Positions 9,921 through 23,320 of a stretch of 64,000 nt of DNA are shown in pieces (position 1 is the stretch's first letter; the number at the start of each line of letters is the position of its first letter). The notes under the pieces are model-generated. The model had not been told where the DNA came from. It was given only the letters and a program-made list of their open reading frames with translations, and did not search any database. Origin of the DNA: Polydactylus sextarius (taxonomy: Eukaryota > Chordata > Actinopteri > Polynemidae); NCBI GenBank assembly GCA_016801845.1, contig CM028906.1, positions 3,272,501-3,336,500 of the forward strand, read 5' to 3'. The translations under genes and the position numbers were made by a program.

Positions 9921-10492
9921 GAACAAGTTGAAATCAATAGAAGAGCTGCTGTTCCATACACTCTGTGTGATAACGACTCCAAGTTCCTGAAGAAGTGGGA
10001 TGTAAGTCAACATATTGTTATCAGGAATGTTTGGATTTTCCTTGTTTTGTGAATTTTGAAAAAAAAAAAAAAAAAAATCAAGTTTGTAAAAAGATGAGCT
10101 GTCTTGGTGTCATCAGAACTGAGTTTCATTTGTAGTTTCTTCTGTTCTTATGATGGCTTATGATAGAAATGTTGCATCATCTGTGGTCATTTGATGCTGT
10201 AGCTTGTGGTGCAATCAGTTTGTATTCTGGTACACTTAGAGGTGTTCTTCCTCTGTCATCTTCAGCCTGTGGTCCAGAAATGGACACTGATGACGTACCA
10301 GTTGCTTTGATCCATGCCAATTCAACTGATGCCACATTCCTCTGCCCAGATAGGATTACAGGGCTGATTGAGGGTAATCTTGTCATTGACGTGCCTACAT
10401 TGGCTGGCGCATATGTCATTCTTTTTGGACTGATTTATGCACTTCATTTACATTATCCAAAAGACTTGGCAATAGGCACTGCAATATTTTAG
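9921..10492 (+). pseudogene. Remnant of a multi-exon repetitive gene (exon-like piece plus C-terminal ORF)
   Basis: An exon-like piece at 9921-10001 has a polypyrimidine-AG acceptor before it (AG at 9919-9920) and a GTAAGT donor after it (10002). It encodes 27 open codons, including VPYTLCDNDSKFLKKWD. A second open block ends with the stop at 10490-10492 and has the C-terminal run GLIYALHLHYPKDL. This ending resembles proteins of multicopy fish families annotated as SAM-domain (SAMD3-like) or uncharacterised; that link is from memory and weak. No complete gene is present between or around the blocks, so it is treated as a decayed fragment, possibly dispersed with the adjacent repeat. Confidence 0.4.
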
Positions 10493-10499
10493 GCATTCA

Positions 10500-12461
10500 G
10501 CATGCAGAAGTATAGAATTTTACAAAACAGTTCGCTTGTTGTTGTTTGTTTACTAAATAAACTGCGAGTTGCATTTAACCTTGTTAATGTGTTTTTGGCT
10601 GTATGTGTGCTGCATGGAGATTTTGAGTTAAAGCTACTTTAAACAATTTATGTAATCACTTTATATAGTCAGTTGAGAATTCAAGTTACCTAACATCTTA
10701 TTTTGAGTTAAAATTAAACAAGTTTTTGCTTTTAGTGGAGTTACTAGTAGAGCAAAAGTGAAAAACCTTTACAATAGTAAAAACATTCAAGCTATCAACA
10801 CTTGTTTTTGTTTTTTCTTTGAAAACAAAAACAAAAGTACTTCATCAGATAAGTTTGTTAAACTTACCAAAGTAAGTTAGTGCCACTTAAGATAAGTTAA
10901 GTATACTTAGTCAAGATTGCTTCTTTAACTCAAAATGATTAGTCAACTTTAATTAATTTTTTATGTAATCAGTTTCAACTATTTTTTTGAGTAAACTGAA
11001 CTTTGAATTTCAAAGGCCAGCTCACCCCATCATTCAATTATTTTACAATAATTTTATATTAAAATGTCTCTTAATCTGTCCTTCATAAATCCACTGTCAT
11101 CTTTCAATACATGTTTACATTACAAAGTTTTCTTATTTTGTTTTAAATATTCAAGGACACTGGAGAGAAACTTCACCTACCTGCTCATCGTCTAACTCCT
11201 TCTAACTTAAACTGTTAATGTCACAAATATTGAAAAAAATAGATTAAACTCATGTGGAGCAACTGATTAAGCAAACAAGACCATATAAATAAAAAGGAAG
11301 AAGTTATGAAAAGTTTTGAAATTAAAATCTCTTATTTTTTATTTATGTGGACTTAAACAGAGTAAAGACAACACAAGTGAGAATTGGGTATACGGATCCT
11401 ATGACACTCATTCCTTCAGATAAACCTGTTTTGGCTGACTTCTACCAAGTCAAATGGTTTTGTTAATCATATTATCTGCAGCTTTGATACTACTGTCCAG
11501 GTCAGGCAATACATAGGACCGTTATGACGTATGATGTTATGTCATACACAAACACTTTGCAAATACTGTTTAATTGATCCCAGACATGTAAACCAGATGT
11601 GTTCCTTTATCTCTTGTCATTATAGAGCTGAATGATAATGAATTACTTGTCAGTGGTTTTAAGAGAGGAGACCTACTACTACTCCCAGTACCCGTGGGCT
11701 TAAATAGGTATGAGGCCAAGCTTTGGATCTAAACTTAGCAGCCTCACCATGGCCAAGTTTAGAGAAGGTTTTATTCAGCCTGTCTGTAAGAAGATTTAAT
11801 GAAAGGCGCCTGGGATTATTCTGCTGACAATGCGAAGAAATAATAATAAAAAAAAAACAAAAACAAAAAAAAAAAACTAATTGCAATTTTATCACTTTGA
11901 GTATTCTCACACCACTTTATAGTTTTAGTTTAATTGTGGAGACGATTTTTGGGATCAGAACATGTAACAAGTGAGACACTAATATGCTAGTGGGTGATGA
12001 CATTTCTACAGATTTCAAAATGCTTTGAAAATGTTGAAATTTTAAATAGAATAACTTGATAAAACTGTGACAGTAAAGTACAAGCACAGCTGATGATCTC
12101 ACTGGTTCATTTGTCACAGATTGGCTAAGAATCAATTCACTGTAAATTTTAAAAATGAACATTATTTTTGACAAAAAGTAAATCAAATGTCTTTTTGTTG
12201 ACAGATAGAAGTCAACGTCTTTAGGACTAATTAGTTTGCGTGTGGGTTTACAGCTTGTTGGTTGGCTCTAATTATGTTTGACCCAACAGGGTGAAACTGG
12301 CCTAATGAGATTAGACTCTTTGACGGAAAGTCTTGTCACAGAGGTCTGGCCTCCACTTCCCTTACTGTACTTGTATGACCTCTTGTTTTTCTGCAGATAA
12401 ACGTACGGCAATGTATTGTCAGTCTCATCTTCACATAGCAAATGATATATAAGTATACATA

Positions 12462-12462
<1 letters not shown>
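10500..12462. other. AT-rich non-coding region
   Basis: No gene is recognised. About 10610-11000 has recurring motifs (TTATGTAATCA, TTGAGTTAAA, AAGTAAGTTA) and an imperfect hairpin at 10799-10838, suggesting an old MITE-like element. An A-rich run lies near 11850-11876. Confidence 0.4.

Positions 12463-12535
<73 letters not shown>
12463..12535. repeat. Compound (TA)n-(TG)n microsatellite
   Basis: About 19 TA units are followed by about 17 TG units. The open frames through it are repeat artefacts. Confidence 0.95.
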
Positions 12536-12538
<3 letters not shown>

Positions 12539-12835
12539 GAAATAGAAATATAGAAATAAAATGTATAGAAATGAAATACAAAATTTACATATTTTTTTCT
12601 AAAAAATATATTTATAGTTATGCTGATATGTAGTGTAGTATACCAGCATTCATATTATCAGTGCTGTGAAGTAAAACATTATGTCAGTACATACAGTATT
12701 AGGGATAATTGTACAGTCTAATCAGGTTTAAGTGTATGTCAGAAATGGGTAAAGTCAATTATATGTTCATTACTGAGGTAATAATTACAGATGACATTAT
12801 ATCGAGAGATATCTTTATCTTTTGCCTTTCTCCTT

Positions 12836-13184
12836 TAAAGGTGACAGAGAATGAACAAGCGTTTTTACTTCTTTGTTGAAGAACGGTCGTCCACCCACAT
12901 CCAGGAACATGTGAAAAGTGCTAGAAATTCTCCTTTTCATAGAAATTCTTCTTTCTTTTTTTTTTTTTTTTAGAAATGTCTGCTAGAAAATGGGTCAATT
13001 TCAAAAACGGTTGTTTATGATGTAAAATGTATCTTACTGTCCCCCCACCCCCCCACCCCACTTTACTAGCCAGTGAAGTTACATTCATTTAAGCGACAGT
13101 GAAGGAGCCAATCAGTGTCAAGTGCTTGCATTTCATAATGAGGTGGCCAGTTAAGCCTGAAAAGATGACAAATAGTTGCAAAAC
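12836..13184. repeat. Dispersed repeat, short copy (inverse of 49421-50672)
   Basis: From AAAGGTGACAGAGAATG to AATAGTTGCAAAAC this stretch matches, in reverse orientation, both ends of the region 49421-50672. Shared landmarks include CTAGAAAATGGGTCA and CAAGTGCTTGCATTTCA. It contains a poly(T) run (12957-12970) and a C-rich run. It lacks the roughly 0.9 kb found within the other copy. Probably a MITE or other non-autonomous element; family unknown. Confidence 0.7.
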
Positions 13185-15800
13185 CATGTGTTTAAAACCC
13201 CCACCCTAAAATGTCTTTCTGACAGAGGTTTTTATGAAGCTCTGAGGCGTTACACATCCAACCAACATTTTATTGTGTATATGTCACACCACAGGACAAG
13301 GATCAAAACCCTGCTCAAATACTCTCTGTCATCTTTAAATGTGTGGGAAATAAACACAGCACATCTCAATATAAAGCTTCCAGCACAACATAGCCTCTGA
13401 CTATGACTTTTGGTGCTTTGTAGAGTCAAACTTACTCTGTGCAAAATATCAAAAATCTAAACAGCAGCTGAATGTGAGAAAGGCTTGTGACTGTTGAAAG
13501 CTGTAATGAGGTCTCCAGCTGAAACTGTGGTGATGTAGTTTCACTTCAAAGAGGTGAAGGTTTTGGCAGAACAATTCCTTCATTCACTTTAATGAGGAAA
13601 ATAGGTGAATTTTTCAGAAAATGGGAAATCAAAAACTGAATATAAATTCAGTTTTTAAAGTTTCCATTAAGGTTCTATGTTTAAGCAGGTAGAAGTAGAT
13701 ATGGATAAAAAAAAAAAAAAAAAAAACTCCATAATAACACAGATGAAAATGTTTGTTGAGAGTGTATTTCAATAGATCATATATTTGTTTATATTGTGAT
13801 TTATGTTGGGGTATAAAGATCAACCAGTGAGATCCATCTCTAGAAATACTGCATATTCACCATGTTAGACTGTATCCACTCGGTGGCAGTGTTGGGTCAG
13901 TTGTGGATTTTCTGGCTTGCAAACTGTGGATGACATTGTTTGACTTACATAATAAATGTTATTTGGAAACCATTTTAATACACACTTTTACTTAGGATGA
14001 ATACACATCATACTGTCTATACAGTCTGTTCTATCACATTTTCATCAACTATGAACAAACAAACTGAAAAGAGAAATGTTCAAAGTACATTTACTGAAGC
14101 AGAGTAAGGACATTGCTTTTTAGTTATTAATGCTGATAAAACTTTTTCGAAAAAAAAAAAAAAAAAAAAGTTCAGTTTAAAGTGCCCTTTACGTATATGG
14201 CACCAAGGAATATAAAAAACCCCTCTGCATTATTCATGCCCTCCTTTCTCTTGCTCCAGGAGATAAACATAATGCAGATCATATACAATGCCGTGCATCA
14301 CACTGCAATTAATCGCTGCTGCAGCTGAACTCAAGCCAACATTTTGTCTCAGTGTCATTTGTACTAATTCTGTTTAAATTTACGTTGAAATCACTCAGTA
14401 TGAAATGGAAATAATTTCAATTATCTCATTTATTGTTTGTATGCCTGAAATACATCTTCACAAGTAACTGTTTACTTATCAGCAAAAAGGACAAAGACTA
14501 AATGTTGAAACTGAGCATACATGTCATTGACAAACAGTGATGCGTGAGCTATGTAGGAACACTAACAAACACTGAGCAGCTTTTAGCATAATTCTTGTGA
14601 AAACTCTGTGGACTGTGATCATGGAGCTAAATGACAGGGCTCCACTGGGTGGTGACAAAAGTCACATCAAAGTCCGAATCAAAGCTCCATCAATCATGCC
14701 TTTTTCATCTATTGCTCAAATCCTATGAGAGCTCGCTTCACTTGTTGCTTTTACTTCCTCAATCCGTTAACTTCTGCCAATGCAGAGAGAAGCTATTCTC
14801 TTTTTTTTCCTTCTGAAGGTTCAAATGATGTACTTGGCTGACTTTTTTGGCATTTTACTCTCATCATCCCCTATATAACTATACTCAATATATATTTGTT
14901 GAGATTTGTTTTGAGGCATAGGTATCTAAGGTATTTAAGGCTGAAAGTAAAACTATAATTTTTTAGGAAAATATCACATATTGTCTGATCTACTTTTGAT
15001 GACTTCTCAGAGGAGAGTAAATCATTTACTTATTTATTTCAAGGAGCAGAGCAGGAGGGTTAGAAGAAAAAAAAATGTTACAACTGTATTAGGAGGATTA
15101 TTTGTAGATTTTAGGGTTTTCTTATGTTTTCCAAAACTTGTATTTTTCACAGAGTGGGAGACGGAATTCATAGAATGGCAGCATCCTTTTCAGATGTACT
15201 CTATCCAAAGAGATCCTGAAAGCCTCTGTTTTTGAAAGCCTTTAATCTATAAACAGGCAGTAAGGTGCTGTATATGGCATGCAAATACTTCCCCAACACA
15301 TTCAATAGTCTAACATTCACTGTTTATGTCAGAAAGCTAAGAGAGTCTGTCTAGTGTTTAGTATTTCTCAGTGTAGCAGAGAAACAAGAGAGCCATAGTG
15401 TGAGCATAAAGAATACTATCATGAGTGATCAGCCACAGCACGTTGGTAAACTTCTTTCTGTCTCCTGTCATTTTTTTTTTTTTTTGAGAAATGGAGAAAA
15501 TGGCAACAAACTAAAACAAATGTAGCGGACAAAGACAAAATAATTCAAAGGAATATTATGAAATAAATTGATTAACATTTCCCATAATTTGCACATATTT
15601 CTAAAGTAATTTTAAGGCTCAAAATTTGTCTAATGCTTTGCAAAGAAACAACAAAAATGTGAGATCTTCATTATCAGTGATTAATAATTCTTATTGGTTC
15701 TATCAGGTGGCAAGAGTCACAATTGCCCCATGGGTTAACTGAGAGAAACAAACAACTCAATGTCTGGGAGGGGGGGTTGCCGGCCCTTTGTGTGCACATT
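13185..15800. other. Non-coding region, nothing recognised
   Basis: Only poly(A)/poly(T) runs stand out (13707-13726, 14150-14169, 15472-15485). A moderately complex stretch around 14270-14340 with AATTAATCGCTGCTGCAGCTG could be a conserved non-coding element, but this cannot be judged without comparison. Confidence 0.4.
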
Positions 15801-15950
15801 TAAGGCTGAGTTATGCTTCTCTGACTGTGTACTACGTAGCCATGCAGTTGAATTGATGCAGTCATGAACACTTTTGAAGTTCTCCATTGGCTGGCAGGTG
15901 TCGTAAAGCATTGGTTCCCAACCTGGAGTCCACCCCCTGCATCGTTGCAT
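15801..15950. repeat. Two fragments of dispersed teleost repeats
   Basis: AAGGCTGAGTTATGCTTCT (from about 15802) and GCATTGGTTCCCAACCTGGA (from about 15907) each resemble starts of common fish interspersed repeats. Boundaries and families are uncertain. Confidence 0.35.
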
Positions 15951-16912
15951 ATTGACAGATAGGGATGAACATAAATCAGGCTTTAGAGGGAGGAAAAAAA
16001 ATCCAAAAAACATAGACTGGGTTCATTCCTTGGTCCCAGGCAAATCAATTCAAGTGTGTCAAAGATGTTTGAAAGATGTTTGGCATCTCATAAAACCCAT
16101 AAAACCTAGAAACACCATGGGCTTCTCAAAAAATTTAGATGCCATTGAAAAAGCTAGCTTAGGTGATCTGAGAATCACTTGAATATATCAACTGAGTATG
16201 AATCAATAGGTACGCCAGGACAATCGTTGAGAAGGCAGTCCTTCAATTTCATCCAGGGCACATTAGTGCTCATGCTATTAAAAGAATTAGGCCATAAGAG
16301 ACATAAACCACTTCTCAACATTGTTTGATTAATTGAATCCCCATGCATCATGAATGTGTCCTTGTTTAGAACTTACTTAATGAATAACAGGCATCTTTGG
16401 TGATGCTCTATGTATGTTATTTCACAGCACCACAAGTGTCTTGAGTGACCAATTAAGATAAGATCACACTTCCCTGTTCTGTATGCAAATAAGTACATCA
16501 GAGCTGATGGTTTTAATAAGCAGTAAGTAGCCTAGTATTTGGGAAAACAAAGGAAGAACTCAAAACAATGCAGAGTGCTTGGAGAGTTCCAGGCAAACCA
16601 ATAACACGTCTTATCAAATCTTCTGAGCTTATTTCCAGCTTATGGTGATTTGACATTATTGCATTTAGTCATTTTGTTGCTGTTTTTTTTTTTTTTTTAA
16701 TTAAAGTTATCAAAAACAAAATAAGTTTATAAACCACAGACATTTCCTATCAGTGGACAACCCCCTCCACTTGTTGAACCGAAGGACTCTAACCTGAATG
16801 AATACACAACTCTGCTCATACAGAGAAAGGTGGTTAAGGTAGGTGGTCCTTCTATGTGGTTCCTGGAACATTCAGAAACAAACTACAAACTGACCTTCAA
16901 ATTGATCAGATC

Positions 16913-17038
16913 TCAACACATCCTCATCTCAGTATCTTGCCCTAAGACACTTTGACACGTGGACTGGGGAATCTGGGAATCAAACCACAGACCATCTGAT
17001 AAGTAGATGACACATTCTACCTCCTGAAACATAGCGCC
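16913..17038 (-). repeat. tRNA-derived SINE fragment
   Basis: Read on the minus strand, a tRNA-like head (TTTCAGGAGGTAGAATG as a decayed A box; GGTTTGATTCCC at 16975-16986 as B box) is followed by AAGTGTCTTAGGGCAAGATAC, a module common in fish SINEs. The match is degenerate, so this is not a functional tRNA gene. Confidence 0.6.
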
Positions 17039-20000
17039 TTAACACAATTGAGAGCATGCTTCTACTTACAAGGAGAACATCATAACAATCTAATCTTTTG
17101 GTTGCCAATATGAGTAATCTGGGGTTCACCATCTTGACTGATATTTCAGTATGTGGGCTGCTTGGTCCTTCTATGAGGCATAAAGTGGTGGCTCTAAGTT
17201 TACACATGTGTTTACCTGTAATCAGATCACTGAAGATGCATGTTAATGCCAAGTACGATTGAGGCCTACAAGAGTTATAATCCCTTTTACATGAATTTTC
17301 CTTGAAACAGAACAGGTTTTCCTGCTTCAAATGTGAAAGGACAGAAGTGTTGATTATTTTTATGATTTGGTTTCAATAGAGAAAATGTTTCATGATTAAT
17401 GATTTCTCGTTTAATGACCAGTTTCATCAATTATTAAATGAAAATAGGAAAAAAATTCAAGGTCAAGGTCATATGTGGGATTCTTTTCTTCGTGTAGCAT
17501 CTTGTGATGAACAATCATAGAAGGTCAGTGGTCGCTGTGGCTTGTGATTAAAGAGAATAAAAGCACAGATGATAGAGGACACATTGATTTTTAATTTCTT
17601 TCTGCTCGTGCTCTGTCAACATATGATCCTAATGCTTCCTCATTCTTTTCTTAGACACAGAAGTACACACTCACCCGCATACACTGGTCTAAAGTATTCC
17701 AAGGACATGGTGGATGAATTCTCTGCTGGTTTTACAACAGAGGTCTCTTGGTCCTTCTTCCATACTAACACAACCATTTCTCATGTGCAATGAAAAGCAG
17801 TCAGAATGGGTGACATTGAACAATATACTTAATAAACTTCAAGACTTTAATGGAGACTTGTGTTCTCCTGAGATAGTGTGGGTAATTTACCACAAAAATG
17901 TGAAATTTCCAGCTATATTCTGGCTGAAAAGAAAATAACTGCACATATAAATTGTAGTCTCATACATAAAAAGCACTCATTGAAGCGTAGACTGTCATCA
18001 AGGTCTAATAATCTCCCCAGTCGGCCATTATGCTCACTGTCACCGTTGTCTCGGTATATGACAGAAGGAACAAAAATCAATAGCTTTCTTTCTCAGGGGA
18101 GAATGTGCATTGTATTGTTTGTGTCTTTATGAGTAATGGATCAGGGAGATGTGTTCATTAGAAAACAGTTGGTTTCAGAGAAGGTGAGGTCTTATTGATT
18201 ATACAACTTTGAGTTTAGGTGAAAGATTTTAAGTTATGTCGTATCATTCTGGTGCATACGGAAAGGGACTTACCTTGTAGTTTGAGTTTTTACCTGGTAG
18301 ATTTTTAGATGTTGTCCTTCTAATGTCTGTCAATTACAACCAATGGCTGCTAGCCTCTGCCTTAGTTACAATGTCCACCTATAGCTTAGCAACAATATCA
18401 TGGCACTGTTGGTTTGGTAGGCTATAGATTTGACCACGTGGAGTCTTAAAGAGAGGGACATTGAGCAGTTAGACAAAAATAAAATAAAATGGATTAGAAT
18501 TTGAGAAGTTTACTTTACAGCCACTTCTATTTTAACCTGTACTTCAATTTCTACAAAGGCCTGCAAGCACCTTTGATACTCTCTAAATTGTGAATGCAGT
18601 TATTGCAGTATGGTACTGTGAGTTCATGTTTGAGAGTGTGTCAGTGTGTGTTTATGTGGTTGTTTCTTTTTTGTGCAAGAGGTGTAGTGGGGATAACAGG
18701 CATGGTTTTTGGGTTGAAAGCAATAGGAAATTCTGAATCATTTATACAGTTTGATCCCAGCAGCACAGCTGAACTAAAGCGGGAAAAACACCCATAGGTA
18801 TGTGGATCGGGCTGCAGAGACAAATCACAGTAAAAAAGCACTAGTAGAGAAACATCAGCCAGTGCTGAGTAATATCTTAACATGCCACCACATGATTCCA
18901 TCTCTTGCATTCTCCAATATTCGAGAATTGATTTCTTACCCTGAAGTGCCCTCTCAGGACTTGGAATCATGTCTTTATCTGTGTTAGTCACTCATAATCA
19001 CATGCTGCACATTTTTCATCTAATGGCAGTAGTCCAAGATTAACACCAAAGTTTAATTAGTTGTTCCTTATCCTACAGCGTTTATTCCTGCCAATTTTTT
19101 ACTGAAATACAGTCAAGTGTTTTGGAGATATCACACTGACAGATGGGGACTAATTAAATGGTTAGAAGCATAACCTCCTTGCCAGAGGTAAATCTTAAAT
19201 TTGGAAATGTGATGAATTTTTGGAGTTTAAAAGTTCACCAAGCAAAACAACAACAAATCAATGTGATAAAACTGAAATTGGGAAAATGAAACAGACAGCA
19301 TGTTTCCTCTTAGTGTCCTTAATGTGTAAATTACGTCAGGTGAAAGAAATTGTGGTGCTTGGTCTGTCTGCTCTAGGCTACTGTAGAAACAATGTGGATT
19401 CACTCCTGATGTAGACAAAGACGACTCACAAAGAAAACAGCGATTCTACATGAATGAAAACATAATTTTGAAGATTATATTCTATATATGCCATCAGATA
19501 CCCTCAAATACTACACACCATCTACACACCAAATCTTAATGTAACAAAAAAGAATCCTAGGAATTTGTGCTAAGCGATTATTTTCATCCAAGACATCCCA
19601 CATTAACAGACATCACTCCACAAAGAAGGCTAAAATCCACTAATATTCTTCAGGCCATGTTCAGGCCTGTGTTAGCACTGTGTGAAAAACAAAGCAATAC
19701 TAAAACAAAAACAACACCCGTAAAAAAAACAAAGCAAAACTAATTAATGACACAGTTGTTATGTTCTGGCTGTAACAATGAAAGGTAAAATATGTAGGGT
19801 ATTTGGAGGATGTGTCAAATTGATTTCCATCTTGAAAACCTTGTAGTTCTGTGCTGAGATCTGTCTCACAGCAATAAGAGTCATTATTTTCACCACGGGA
19901 CATCCAGCGCATTGATGTTAAGGCCAACATCAGCTAATTAGAACAGTGAAGAGGAGCAAAGAGTTCGTATAAGTAGAGGATTTTCCTTTATTTGTATTAC

Positions 20001-20830
20001 AGAAATGACTGCAACATTAGGTGGCCATGCCACCCTGTTTTTTTTTTCCTTTTATTCTGACCAGCTGTCGATGTGTTATTGTCTACCTCGCATGCCCTGT
20101 CTCTCTATCTCGCTAATTCACACTCTCCATGAGTAAATTGCGCAAAGCCATGAGCCAAATGTAAGCCTTTGTTGATGGGATGTGGAGTAGAAAAATGATT
20201 TTCTGCTGCTAGTTTCTCTTTAGTGAGAGAGAAGCTCGGTGCAGTTAAAGAGGATTAAAGGCATCAGGGCTTCTAAATGCAGTCTGCTTTCACTGTAGCA
20301 TTGGAGTCATTACTGTAGAACCACAATATCATAGAACTACTCACAAAACTATACATTCTGTTCTTTATAGCCAGTATATCTATGACCTATCTAGTGTTTA
20401 ACAATGACAAATTACAGAGTGAACAGCTTAACATAGTTGTTCACAAAATTTGCATGTGTACTTTGTGTCAACAATCCAGTTTTATTTTACTACAGTGATC
20501 ACCAGCATCAGTGAATCCTGTCTCACTTTATAAAAACAAGATTCAATTGCTTATTTAGTGCTGTACTTGTCTCTTCCTTCATGCTTAGTGGTTACTACAG
20601 TGGATGGCTATTCAGAACTCAATGTCTTGTACGTACCTGGATTTGGATGGTAAAGCTGTCTTTTAGTCCCATTGATCCGTGGTCAGCCCTTGAGAACACC
20701 ACAGACAACCATCTACAAGTAAGCAAATGTAAGTACAGCTAAAAATAAACCACTGGTTACCACATAACACACCACATTGATATATATGCCATACAGCTGT
20801 TCCCTGATTTGAATTGTGACCGAGACAAAC
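17039..20830. other. Non-coding region, nothing recognised
   Basis: No coding exons, RNA genes or clear repeats were identified. Short open frames on both strands overlap each other and have no family resemblance. Confidence 0.4.
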
Positions 20831-20935
20831 TTCCTGTGTCTCCCTCCCCCCACTCTCCTCCCCATTTCCTGTCTCTCTTCACTGTATCTATCATTAAGGC
20901 AAAAATGGCCAAAAAATAAATGAATGAAAAAAGGT
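20831..20935 (+). repeat. SINE 3'-tail fragment
   Basis: A pyrimidine-rich stretch followed by AAGGCAAAAATGGCCAAAAA matches the tail of the SINE at 54090-54278. The tRNA-like head is not recognisable here, so the copy is 5'-truncated or heavily decayed. Confidence 0.6.
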
Positions 20936-21796
20936 ATGTCGAGCACCTCACCTCACATCTGTCCTATCCTCTTCTTAACCCTATAACTGCCTGCTCGACC
21001 ATATGGTTGAGCACACTTTGGTTCACTATATCTCAGTAAAAGGAGTGCCTAGCTTAGCTCAACCTGATTGAGACATCTCTGCTATTCGGCTGATAGTAGA
21101 GGTCAATATTTTAAAAACCACAGGGTCTGTTGAAAAATAAATCATTGATTGTGCTTATGACTCCCCCAAGGGTAAAAGAAATGCAGAGGAAAAAAAATGT
21201 CACTGCTTTTTTCTTGGTGGGGTTGTTAAAGGGTTAAAAAGGCTCTTGAAGTTAAGAAAATGGTGAGAAAATGTAACATCCATGGAACAATATTATTGTT
21301 ACATACCTCAAAGGCACAACATATCTGATTGATGTAGTTAACTGATTTAGTTTGACTTGGTCATTGTCTGTTCTTCACATGTGGAAAAGGATGAGAATTA
21401 AAAGATAAAAAGGACAAGATACTTGAAATAAGAAATTCTGACAGTTTTGTGCTTGTCAGTGTTAATCTAAGAGTCTTCTGAGTCTGATAATTCAAGTTTC
21501 AAGGATCATCTTTTTAAGATGATGAAGGTAAAAAAATAAACCCCAGTGAAGTGCTCTGAAAGAAGTATGTTGTCTTAAGTGCCTAGACTTAAGATGCAGT
21601 AAATTGTAGTGAGCACATGTCTATGACAGTGATGCTTGCTAGTGTCACTGCATGTTGGGATGCTCATATAGTTTATGGTATATACCAGCAGCAAATAGAC
21701 TAACATAGACAAAGAAGAATAGCATTACATATACACCTGCACCTCCTTGTCTCCAGATTCAGAGTAATAAATAACACCACAAAATAATGAGCATGT

Positions 21797-22060
21797 TGGT
21801 TCAGTTGAGGTGGTTGATCAGGATACCTCCTGGGCGCCTCCCACTGGAGGTTTTCTGGGTATTCCCAACTGGTAGCAAATTTTGGGATAGACAGTGGAGA
21901 GATTAAGTATCTTATCTAGTCTGGGAATGTCTTGGGATCTTTCACAAGAAGCTAGAGAGCTGGTGTTGGTGTGGTTAGGGACACCTGGACTACCTGCTCT
22001 TGCTTAGTCTGCTGTCACCTCAACAAGTCTGAATGAGCAGCTGAAAATGGCTGGATGAAA
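21797..22060 (+). mobile_element. Rex-like LINE, 3' end
   Basis: A degenerate plus-strand match to the very abundant 3' end of a fish non-LTR retrotransposon, with landmarks CCTCCTGGGCGCCTCCC, TGGGAATGTCTTGGGATC and a closing AAAATGGCTGGATGAA. In frame it resembles the arginine-rich C-terminal end of the RT protein but has stops. The copy at 37336-37462 is part of the same family in reverse. The Rex1/Babar label is tentative. Confidence 0.7.
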
Positions 22061-22528
22061 GTATAACAGCTTGAAAGTAACTTACACTACTTTAGTGAAA
22101 CGTTAAACGAAATAGGATTCATGGGGATAGAACTACCCCAATAAAATCACAGTTGTCATTAACCAGTCCTACCCTTAACATACCCAATGAAGAAACTGAC
22201 TCTGAAACTGATTCACAAATGAGATTTGTGTTATACAATTAACAAAGAATAATGGAAGCTCACCATGATCAGTGCAGTCAAAAAGGTGTTGGATGCATTC
22301 CCTGTTTGATGCAGATGAGACAGAGGACGGTCAAAGTCAAACAGCCCAGATACTGCCCACACTCCCCGGACCAGTTTATCACAGATGTTTTGGGGGGAAA
22401 TCCACAATCCAAACACTTTTGGTACATCAGTTATTATCCCTGTTTAGCTCCTCTGTGGGGTGTTGTCTGTTCTCTTCTCCAGATCAAATGGGCACAAACT
22501 GCACACGGGGACGATAGATTGTTGCCCT

Positions 22529-22732
22529 TTACCCCATCATTAACCTTTTTCTCCCTTCCCTACAGACACAATGACATGCACTGGTGAATATCGACCACAT
22601 GGCTAAACAGACAGTGAGAGCACCCATGGTGGTTTTCTGCAAATAATGTCCTTTGTCTCCAGAAACAGCGTCTGGGTCAATGATCAAGGTCACAAACAGA
22701 GAGTCCCAGTTCAGTTTTCCCTGGAAGTACAA
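22529..22732 (-). other. Exon-like open reading frame of unknown identity
   Basis: On the minus strand, a TTTGTACTTCCAG acceptor-like site just precedes an open frame that includes GKLNWDSLFVTLIIDPDAVS and HYLQKTTMGALTV. Its composition looks more protein-like than most short frames here. No donor or neighbouring exon could be fixed and no family was recognised. It may be an exon of a gene, a gene fragment or chance. Confidence 0.25.
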
Positions 22733-22839
22733 ACCCAGTCAATTCCACACTGAAATCCACTTAACAATAAAACCTGGTGGGAGATGGGATGAATGGTTAG
22801 TCTCATCATTATCAGGAATAACCATGTGTGCATAAACAC

Positions 22840-22912
22840 TTATTTGTATTTGTATTTGTATTGAGTTTGTGTTGTATTTCTATTGAGTTTGTATTGTATT
22901 TCTATTGCGTTT
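22840..22912. repeat. Small minisatellite (TTGTAT / TGTATTTCTATTGAGTT units)
   Basis: Three TTTGTA units are followed by roughly two and a half copies of a 20-base unit containing TGTATTTCTATTG. Confidence 0.75.
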
Positions 22913-23278
22913 TGCATAATATGTCAACTTTAATCTTACTCTCATCTCTGTGTCTCTCTCACAGACCACAGGGAGAAGAGGTTCTACAGTCTAGTTCTTA
23001 CAGTTTGTAATGTACTGTAAATTTACTGATGTTTTTTCAAGATGTTAATATCTTAAAATGTATCAGATATTTTATTTCAAATATTGCTGAGGCCTTGTCT
23101 TTGTTGTTTTCTGGATATTGGTGTGATTGACATTTCTTGAATAATGTTTTATTACCTCCATTTATGCTACAGATATTTGTCAGATATTGTTCGTGATTTG
23201 ACATTTTGACATTTAGGTTGTAGTGTGTATACATTTTGTAAGTTGTCATGTTTCTTGGATATAGTGGTCAGGAGTAAG

Positions 23279-23281
<3 letters not shown>

Positions 23282-23318
<37 letters not shown>
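23282..23318. repeat. (AT)n microsatellite
   Basis: Pure AT run of about 18 units. Confidence 0.95.

Positions 23319-23320
<2 letters not shown>

Noticed and set aside
12336..12581. 81-codon minus-strand ORF with Thr-His and Tyr-Ile runs
   Set aside because: It is a translation of the (TA)n-(TG)n microsatellite.
16913..17038. Possible functional tRNA gene on the minus strand
   Set aside because: A and B boxes are degenerate, there is no foldable acceptor stem, and the following module is SINE-like.
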